DNA of 64,000 bases from Mytilus trossulus (lineage: Eukaryota; Mollusca; Bivalvia; Mytilida; Mytilidae). The position numbers were made by a program, and so were the translations under genes. Numbering within the stretch: the first letter of the stretch is position 1; the number at the start of each line of letters is the position of its first letter. The DNA lies in assembly GCF_036588685.1 (NCBI RefSeq), contig NC_086374.1, positions 28,016,886 through 28,080,885 on the forward strand. Direction: 5' to 3'. Under the pieces are notes generated by a model. The model was not told the DNA's origin. It ran no database searches and saw only the letters and a list, made by a program, of their open reading frames with translations. Of the stretch, positions 55,787-64,000 are shown in pieces.

Positions 55787-55909
55787 CAGTAGGTGTGAAG
55801 ACCAAATGATGATCGATAGAACAGATTATGCTATAGATTTGATGACAAAGTGTTAGAATTCAGTATTGGTGGATTATCTGTAAACATGTGAAGTCAACTT
55901 TTTAAAGGT
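55787..55909 (+). other. Candidate noncoding exon
   Basis: Acceptor TTGTTTATTTGCAG, a 123-nt body with stops in all three frames, and donor AAAG|GTAAGT. Good splice borders without a reading frame suggest an untranslated exon, if it is real. Confidence 0.25.
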
Positions 55910-57430
55910 AAGTCATAACTATTACCCACTCATCACTAAACCTTTTTTTTAAGAAACTATTTGTTTTGATTTTGAAATATTTCATATTTGTCATTGATTT
56001 TTAAAGGAAACAAAGGAGTTTTTGAAGAAAAAAGAATTTAACTCATCTACTGATAAGTTATTTTGTTTGATTTAATTCTTTTAGTTTTGATGACCCTAGC
56101 CTTCATCCAGTGTGGTTGTCAATGGTAAATAGTAAATTTGACCAAAGATTTAATAAAAAAATATTTATAAATCCTGTGAAGAGCAAACTACTAGCCACAT
56201 TTGGTTATAGATAAATGTAGGATCCCTTTAAGAATCATGTATGATGACAACCAAACTGCCAGGCACGTAGCTAGGTTTATGTCAAAAGGCCAGGGCGTAC
56301 ACTTGAATCTTGATGAAAAAATATTTTAATCTAATTTAAAGTTAAAAAACTGATTAAAAGCACATCGGTCTTGTAATTCTCTCTTCAATGGCTTGACATT
56401 GTGAATAAAAGAGACAAAATTTACTTTTCAACCAAATGGTATCACATTATATATTTGTTCTCTGAAAGTCTAATCTACCCTGAATTTTAACTCTCTTTAG
56501 TTTTGTTTAAAGCAATTTACTATCTGCCGAGATTAGATATGTACTTTGCATTTTTGTCGATCCTATGACAAAGCGATCCTAAATTTTGTTGGCAGCATCA
56601 GTATTAAGTTCAGTATGTGAGTTAGTTTTCTTGAAATTTTACGGAAGTTTGACAGAAACTGTTTATGATCAAATAAGGATCCACAGCATAAAGATGAATT
56701 TTTAAACGAATATATAATGCTTACAAGTGGTATTTACCAAACAGACCGGTTCAGAGGTAAACAAATTTCCAGATCCGCTAAACAAGGGATTTTTTTTTAC
56801 CTTTCAACAGGTATTTTTGACAAATACTCCTTGTAAGCATGATATATTTGTTTAATTCCACCAAATGCCACTAATACTTAAACTGGAATTTTTATATAAA
56901 ATGAATAAAGCGTTATTCTTAAAACTTGATGGTAATGGTTTATTCTGTGCAACTTAATTACATGTTTGTTTTAGTGGATGAAGATAAGTATTTACTTTTT
57001 TGTCCAAATTGGTTACAGAGATATTGTTAATGTCTTTTTCCCCTAGTGAAATGACCATATTGTTTCATATTCTTCTGTGCTTGTAACCCACACAACCCCA
57101 CCATTTTCCCCCTTTATGACCCTCCAATCTAACCATAATCTATAAAAGTTCATAATCTTTTCCATCGATTATCATTTGGTCTTCAAACCATTATCATGAT
57201 TATTAACAGCAAATAGGAAATCATCAATAATCTTAAGAATAATTTTAAGTTTCATATATTTTCCTCTAAAGGGCCAGTAGCTACCAGACATCAAGTAAAT
57301 AAAGCACCAACAGTCCCCTTGAAATGACAGTTGATAACCCTGGGTTTATTATCAAAACTGACTGACTTTGTTTTAAAGATTAAAAGTACCAAAAAAACGA
57401 AAAATTGCAATTAATTTTGGTAAGTGGTTT
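55910..57430. other. AT-rich stretch, no gene seen
   Basis: No protein-like frame or recognised repeat beyond short dispersed fragments. Confidence 0.4.
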
Positions 57431-58010
57431 TTGTTGAGCCTTTAATTTCAGTCGAAAAAGCATGACTAAGGATCATGGATTTCTACCAAACTTGGACAGA
57501 CGCCTGTTTATGATGATAAAATAGTATCCAGAGTTAAATTTATGAAAAGAAATCATTTTTTTCTGTATTTTACTTATAAATGGAGTTTTTCGGCCAGGAA
57601 ACATTAAATTCACTCTGTGGTTAAAGTTTTTAAAATTTTAATTACTTTCTTAAATTATCCTGTACTTCTACCAAACTTGGACAGAAGCTTGTTTATGATC
57701 AAAAGCTAGTATCTAGAAGGAAATTTTGTAAACATTTTGTATCTGTTTATCCGTATTTTACTTATGAATGGACTAAGTTTTTCTTCCAGTTAACATTACA
57801 TACAGTCTGCAATTCAAGTTTTTAAAACATTTAATAGATTCATACACTATCCTGGATTTTTACGAAACTTGAAAAGAAGCTTTTTACAATCAAATGATAG
57901 TATCAAGTAGAATATTTTTATTAATTTTATCTTCATTTTTGTTGAGCCTGCGATTAACAGCAAAAGGAGGTGAGAAACTGGTTTCCGCTGAACACTTACA
58001 AAATTTTCTT
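57431..58010 (+). mobile_element. TTTTTGTTGAGCC element, copy 2
   Basis: Starts TTTGTTGAGCCTTTAATTTC and ends TTTTGTTGAGCCTGCGATTA and GTTTCCGCTGAACAC. It is shorter than the copy at 32996 by about one and a half internal units. Confidence 0.75.
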
Positions 58011-58030
58011 ATAATTTACATTTAAAAATT

Positions 58031-58166
58031 ACTGTAATATTTTTTCTGTCCATGAAGAAATAACATTAAAAAATTGGTGCACACTGAATAACATGCGTAG
58101 CGGGTTATTTTACAGCGTGCACCACTTTATTATGTTATTTCGAACTGACAGAAAAAATATTACAGT
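58031..58166. mobile_element. Foldback MITE, ACTGTAATATTTTTTCTGTC ends
   Basis: The 136-bp element has near-perfect arms, running from ACTGTAATATTTTTTCTGTC at the left to the reverse complement at the right, with GAAATAACAT and TTGGTGCAC inside each arm. It directly abuts the next element by 14 bp. Confidence 0.88.
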
Positions 58167-58177
58167 CATTTCTTATA

Positions 58178-58180
<3 letters not shown>

Positions 58181-58231
<51 letters not shown>

Positions 58232-59310
58232 CGTCTGTCAGTCCGTCTGTCCGTCAGTCCGTCCGTCAGTCCGTCCGTCCGTCAGTCCTGTTTCTTGTCA
58301 TCGCAACTCCTCTTAAACCACACAACAGAATTTCACGAAACCTTTTCAGATAATAAGGACATACTATGTAGTTGTGCATATCGACATGAAATTGCGTTTC
58401 AAATTTTTTTCTAGGAGTTACGCCCCTTTGAACTTATTTACTTTAATGTACTACCGCAACAGTTTGTCATCGCAACTCCTCTCAAACCACACAACAGAAT
58501 TTCACGAAACCTTTTCAGATAAATAGGACATACTATGTAGTTGTGCATATCGACGGGAAATTGCGATTCAATTTTTTTTCTAGGAGTTACGCCCCTTTGA
58601 ACTTATTTACTTTAATGTACTACCGCAACAGTTTGTCATCGCAACTCCTCTCAAACCACACAACAGAATTTCACGAAACCTTTTCAGATAATAAGGACAT
58701 ACTATGTAGTTGTGCATATCGACGGGAAATTGCCATTCAATTTTTTTTCTAGGAGTTACGCCCCTTTGAACTTATTTACTTTAATGTACTACTGCAACAG
58801 TTTGTCATCGCAACTCCTCTCAAACCACACAACAGAATTTCACGAAACCTTTTCAGATAATAAGGACATACTATGTAGTTGTGCATATCAATGGGAAATT
58901 GTGATTCAATTTTTTTTCTAGGAGTTACGCCCCTTTGAACTGATTTACTTTAATTTACTACCGCAACAGTTTGTCATTGCAACTCCTCTCAAACCACACA
59001 TCAGAATTTCACGAAACCTTTTCAGATAATAAGGACATACTATGTAGTTGTGCATATCGACAGGAAATTGCGATTCAATTTTTTTTCTAGGAGTTACGCC
59101 CTTTTGAACTTATTTGCTTCAATGTACTTCTGCAACAGTTTGTCATCTCAACTCCTCTGAAACCACACAACAGAATTTCATGAAATTTTGTAGATAATAA
59201 GGACATACTATTTAGATGTGCATATTGGCAGGAAATTTATTTTTCTTATACAATTTGTTTTTCTTACACTTATTCAATTTCTTCAATGACAATGTGGGGA
59301 CGTGGGGTAT
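58181..59310. mobile_element. ATACCCCACG element with six 169-bp tandem units
   Basis: ATACCCCACG and CGTGGGGTAT are perfect 10-bp inverted ends. After a (CCGT)n/(CAGT) simple repeat at about 58225-58290 come six ~169-bp units, each with TGTCATCGCAACTCCTCT, GAATTTCACGAAACC and TTTCTAGGAGTTACGCCC. Two overlapping ORFs are products of the repeat. There is no transposase. Confidence 0.85.
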
Positions 59311-60466
59311 GTGAGCGTGCTCACTAAGGTTATTTAATTTAATTCTAAATTCCATTTTAAACCGTAGGAAACCATGAAAAAACGTTGATGACGACACGTT
59401 CATATGACTAAATTATGTCTATGGGCTGATAAAAAAATAACGTCAGCCAATCAGATGACCCGTTACATTCAAAATTAAATTATTATAACATAACATAGAA
59501 GTTTGAAAATGGAACTAAAAATTTATAAAATAACTGAAAAATCTTGTAAAGAGACTTTGGCTTACTTATAATGTATGATGTCTTTGATCAATTATTATAA
59601 TAAGTATTAAATCAAAGAAGCTTATAATTAACATTGTAAGAGCTCATTGTATTTAGTTTATAAAATCATTTATTTTATATTAAATCAAGATATTTGTGCT
59701 GTTTTGACGAAAAAGTTGTGGTTAAATTTTGCTGTGTCAAATTTTAACTTCTTTTGGATACCAATTTAATTTTTTCCCGATAAAATTTTTGTTCAGTTAG
59801 TTTTATTGTTGACTACCTGTAGCTTACATTTTGTTAAACAGCTGTACTTTGACAAAATATAAAACATCGAAGATAAACATAATTAGGATAATATGTATAT
59901 TGACTTAATAACTATATATTTCTAATGCAATTATTTTGTATCAATAGTCTGTAACTAAGGAAGCCAACATTTTGAATTGTGGAATGTATTGACATATAAT
60001 TTCTACAATAATAAGCCAAAAAACTCACATGTTGCACCTAAAAATCTTCTTTGTATCAAATCTTATTACATTCTGAAGCGGCACAGAAGCCAGAAAACGC
60101 CTGGTGTTTATGTTTGACGCTGGAAGCATACCTATAACGTCACCTAGTGTCAGGACCATAGAAGATAATATCTTTTTGCGAAATTTTCTTTAATGAAGAT
60201 TTTACACTGAAATAGTTATTGAAATTTAATTATGAACTTGTTTTGCATTAGAATAGAGATAACTGTATTGTATTTGAAGCTTTGCAGACGTCCATCTGTA
60301 GTTTTACTGTCTCAAATACCCGTTAACCTGTCTCCGCTATGTGTTGCCAGGTAAACTAAATTTTCACATGTAGTATTTAATTTAGTAACTGCATCACATT
60401 ATTTACAAACTGATCCACAATTAGATAGATTGAATGTTGATTGTTGCTATTTTAGACACTATATAC
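59311..60466. other. Intergenic AT-rich stretch
   Basis: No gene or clear repeat. A short GC-richer patch at about 60070-60145 (AGCGGCACAGAAGCC...) is unexplained. Confidence 0.4.
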
Positions 60467-61516
60467 TACATGTAGTATATATGTTCCGGACCATATGAGT
60501 ATTTGGACCATACGCGTATGGTCATGACCATATGCGTATACTTGTATGGTCCGACCATACGCCTATGGTCCGACCGTACGCGTATGGTCGGACCATATGA
60601 GTATTATACTCGTTTGGTTATTAACGGGCCGGACCATATGAGTATTTGGACCATAAAGATATTTTTTCAAATATACCATAGAAATAATACAATAAACTTT
60701 ATCTTTAAAACAAATGTTTACAAAAAACTGTATTAATTTTACATTTCAAAAGCTACATGCACATTAAATATTGATGCTACAGTCAGTTGATCTTAGTTTT
60801 CATCGCTAATTTTATTCTTGTATGCTTTTGTATACTTAGAATGACATTTACAGGGTACCATACATGTAGCTTTTCTGCGATTGCTTGTTTTGGCTGCGTG
60901 CAGTGATATCGACAATTCCGATGTGTCTACAGTGTTTTTTTTAAAGAAACTCTAGATCTCCAATATCGTAAAATGAATATCACAGATCAAATTAAATAAA
61001 GACAGTAGCTATTCCATGGCTCTTAAATGCTATTTTACCGGTCTTATAATTAAGATTAAAATAGAAGTATAGAAATACAGAATAGAACAAAATAAAGAAA
61101 CATACACTTTTAATATTTTACTTATCAAAAACGTCTTAAAAAATATCATGAACCTTGCCGGTGATGTCACCTACTTTAAACAATAAGATTCCTTTTACAA
61201 TATGTTCATTTGATTTTGAAATCTTCTTATAATTGTACTTACAAATAGTATTAAAGTAATATTAACTGTGTGAAACTGTTTTTTTATAACTTTTTTTAAT
61301 ATATAATAAAATGAAATTTTAGTGACTTAACAACCAGAAGGGTCACACCTATTGAAGAGTTAAAAAGTATATATATATACGCGTTGATAACCCCGACCAT
61401 ACGCGTACGGTCCGACTATACGCGTATGGTCGGACCATATGAGTATATACCAATATGGTCATGACCATACGCGTATGGTCCAGATACTCATATGGTCTGG
61501 AACATATATACATGTA
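60467..61516. mobile_element. 1.05-kb foldback element with arms made of palindromic GACCATACGCGTATGGTC motifs
   Basis: The left arm (about 60475-60655) and right arm (about 61383-61508) are inverted repeats. Each is built of GACCATACGCGTATGGTC, an 18-bp perfect palindrome, and the related GGACCATATGAGTAT. Exact palindromes lie at 60506-60523 and 61463-61480. TACATGTA stands at both outer borders and could be an 8-bp target duplication. The ~730-bp middle is AT-rich and noncoding. Confidence 0.85.
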
Positions 61517-63412
61517 CTGTATATGAACGACATATCATATAATAATTGCAATTCTGCAATTATTTCATGTTTAACCAAACTTTTAGCTAACTTAATTTAC
61601 ATAATATTTTTTGCAATCTCTTACTTATTTTTTTTTTTGGGGTAAAGATTGCATAAAATTAAATCAAAACCCTATGTTACTGACTTGATATCTAAATCTT
61701 CCAAGGCTGATCACTACCTTTTTGATGCACAACATATAGTGCATTGATTATAAAATTCTATACAACCTATCTATGAATATTTAAAGAAATTTATCAATGT
61801 AATATATGCTCAGATATACAAGTCACATAATAATGCTACACCTGTCAAGAAAATTATATAACTTTTGCTAGGTGCAGGAATCTAATATCTGTTCTAAAAA
61901 TATAAATGATGTCTTTATTTAAATTATATTTAAAAATTGGAGCTATCTCCACTTGTCCAGTTGAATCAACTACAACCAATGCTTTGTTGAAAATGCAATA
62001 TTAAATTTTACTTCTCACTGATAAATGAACACAATCTTTACTCTTCTGTGCTTACATGCACTTTTTGTGTTTGTGTTATTTTTTATTTGTGAAAAATGCA
62101 AAAAATAATGGCTCATGAAAATGAGTTGTATAATACAGTATATTAATAGTGTAATTGCTTTTCCCCATTTAATTATAATATATTTATCAATAAATGAATG
62201 GGATGTTATTATCTGGACACTTCTGTTATGATGTCACTGTGATAAACATTTTGAAATTAACATGTTGTTATTGTCAAAAATAAACATGAAACTACTATTC
62301 CAAAAATATATTTTTAAAACATCTCCATAAGAAGAATCTTATAGTAAATTGTCTTATTTAGTCAGACCTATGTTCTATTTTGGCAGTTATTGCTGTGTGT
62401 ATTAAAAGCAAAATGTGTGTTGAAGCTTTAAAAAATACATGAGACAAAATTAAAAATCATAAATACTGATATTTTCCAGAATTAAATTTTGCCAACACCT
62501 GAACGAAGTCATTCTTTCAAACTGAACGTTACATCATATTTTGCTATTGTGTTACTACCAAGTAGAGAAGAAAATTTGCCTAAGAAAACAAACCACATTT
62601 TTATTCTTTCTTTTTAATCATATTCTGAACTAAACAGTTTCTACCTTTTTATGGTGTCACTATGACATCATATATGTTGCAGACTCAGGATAAGAGGTTG
62701 TCATGCCAAACTGGTCAAACAAGATAATTTTTTTACGATGCAAAATAAACTGCTGTATGTTTTCTAGTTAGATAAATCAAGAATTTGTTATAAAATGATT
62801 TTTTCCATGCAGTTAGTACTCTTTGATCACAATCCAAGATGAAAAATAATCAATTTTATGTTCAGATGCTGGAAAACCTATATTGTTAATCTGAGTTAGC
62901 GAAAAAAAAATTGTCATTGCTAAATGCATTCTTTGGCTGCTTCAAGATAGTCTTTGAAAGTGTATCTTTTTTGTTTTTCAATAGTACCGGTACTTGAAAA
63001 AGTTTATTCAATTGAACAAAAATCCTTAACCACATTATTTAATGAAAATAGATTGAAATATTAACTCAATATTTCTGCCAAAGTGTTGAACTAGCTGATA
63101 TGTCAGATGTTTTGCCATCAAATAAATGCAAACTACTGGTAATCATATAAATTGTTCATAAAGTATTAGTTATTACAGTGAATTAATTGCTCTACAGGAA
63201 AAAAAAATAAAAATGTGGTATTATCATACAGCAAGTCATTTGCTTCATTTTAAGGTGCAGTGATTAAGTTTTTATTGGTAGACCTGAATATTTGTTCACT
63301 CAAGAGTCTTATGTTTGCAAATTTCTACATCATATTGTCTCTGGTTGATAGTTGTCTCATTGGCATTCAAACCATCATCTTATATTGATATTTTTTTTTA
63401 ATGAAAAACCAA
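61517..63412. other. Intergenic AT-rich stretch
   Basis: No exon is recognised. A GTCTCATTGGCATT repeat fragment occurs at about 63345-63385. Confidence 0.45.
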
Positions 63413-64000
63413 GCTTAACGAGTGAACTATGACATATCATATGCTTATAGTGTAAACTAAAATTGTTGATGTCATATGCGTGAACTAGGCATGAACATGT
63501 CCTATGCTTAAAGTGTGAACTTGGTATTGACACATAGTGAGCTTGCAATGTGAACTAGGTTTAAGGTATGGATTTATCGTAGGCTTAAAGTGTGAACTAG
63601 GTATGGACATGTCCTCTGCTTATGGTGTTAATTTGGTTTTGACCTATAATAAACTTGTGTGAACTAGGTATACATTTATTATATGCTTGAAGTGAGAAAT
63701 AGGTATTGACAAATGCATATTGTTATAGTGTGACTAGGTATAGACATATTATATGTTTCAAGTGTGAAATAGGCATGGGTATGTCCTATGGTTATGTTGT
63801 GAACTTCTGGTATTGACGCATCATAAACATATAGTGAGAACTAGGTATGTATTTATCATAGCTTAAAGTGTGAACTAGGTATAGAGATGTCCTATGCTTA
63901 TGCTGTGAAATTGATATTGACTCATACATAGCTTATAGTGTGAACTAGGTATAGACATATCATGTGCTTAAAGTGTGAACTAGGTATGGACATATCATGT
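63413..64000. repeat. ~35-bp minisatellite running off the right edge
   Basis: The unit resembles GCTTAAAGTGTGAACTAGGT plus ATGGACATATCATGT, with about 17 diverged copies visible. Unit lengths vary by a few bases. It continues past base 64000. Confidence 0.9.

Noticed and set aside
55996..56070. Frame reading ETKEFLKKKEFNSSTDKLFC after TTTTTAAAG
   Set aside because: It superficially recalls a kinase N-terminal helix but has no donor site and stops soon after.
58543..58921. Two overlapping, nearly identical 69-codon ORFs
   Set aside because: They are the same 169-bp repeat unit read twice.
60288..60350. 63-nt plus-strand candidate exon (RPSVVLLSQIPVNLSPLCVA) between TTTGCAG and GTAAAC
   Set aside because: The polypyrimidine tract is poor, the encoded peptide resembles no family I know, and its entry phase does not fit any upstream candidate exon.

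Overview
The window looks like nuclear DNA of a bivalve mollusc, most likely a mussel (Mytilus-like). It is strongly AT-rich, has spliced genes with short exons and large introns, and is crowded with repeat families that I associate with mussel genomes. The species call rests on remembered repeat appearance and is inference.

Three genes are supported by reading spliced exons. (1) At the left edge, on the minus strand, is the first coding exon of an integrin alpha subunit; the rest lies off the window. (2) From 16918 down to 5051, on the minus strand, is a complete seven-exon gene for a 243-residue type I membrane protein. It has a signal peptide, a cysteine-rich MRH/Atg27-like lumenal region, one transmembrane helix and a cytosolic tail ending in the sorting-type motif YDAI. 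(3) From 17348 to 34938, on the plus strand, is a complete eleven-exon gene for SARNP (CIP29/Hcc-1/Tho1 family). This 242-residue mRNA-export factor has an N-terminal SAP domain, an acidic stretch and six RAERFG-type repeats. All splice phases agree in both complete genes. The two are head to head, with 429 bp between start codons.

The most striking local structure sits at the SARNP start codon. A 92-bp nearly perfect hairpin is inserted there, flanked by a 9-bp direct repeat (ACACGATGG) that contains the ATG. The insertion duplicated the start codon and left an upstream ORF of 24 codons.

Introns and intergenic DNA hold foldback and MITE-like elements. These include a TTAA-flanked element, a 221-bp element with GC-rich inverted ends, and two roughly 1-kb elements whose inverted arms are built of 17-18 bp motifs. 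There are also three copies of an element with terminal hairpins, decayed LINE and Penelope-like reverse-transcriptase fragments, and several minisatellites (22, 26, 29, 35, 84, 88 and 169 bp periods).

From 35 kb to the right edge I see no gene I can name. Around 47.4-55.9 kb there is a TATA-type promoter signal and several weak candidate first exons on the plus strand, which could be the 5' end of a gene whose body lies to the right of the window. No CRISPR array, rRNA or tRNA was recognised.
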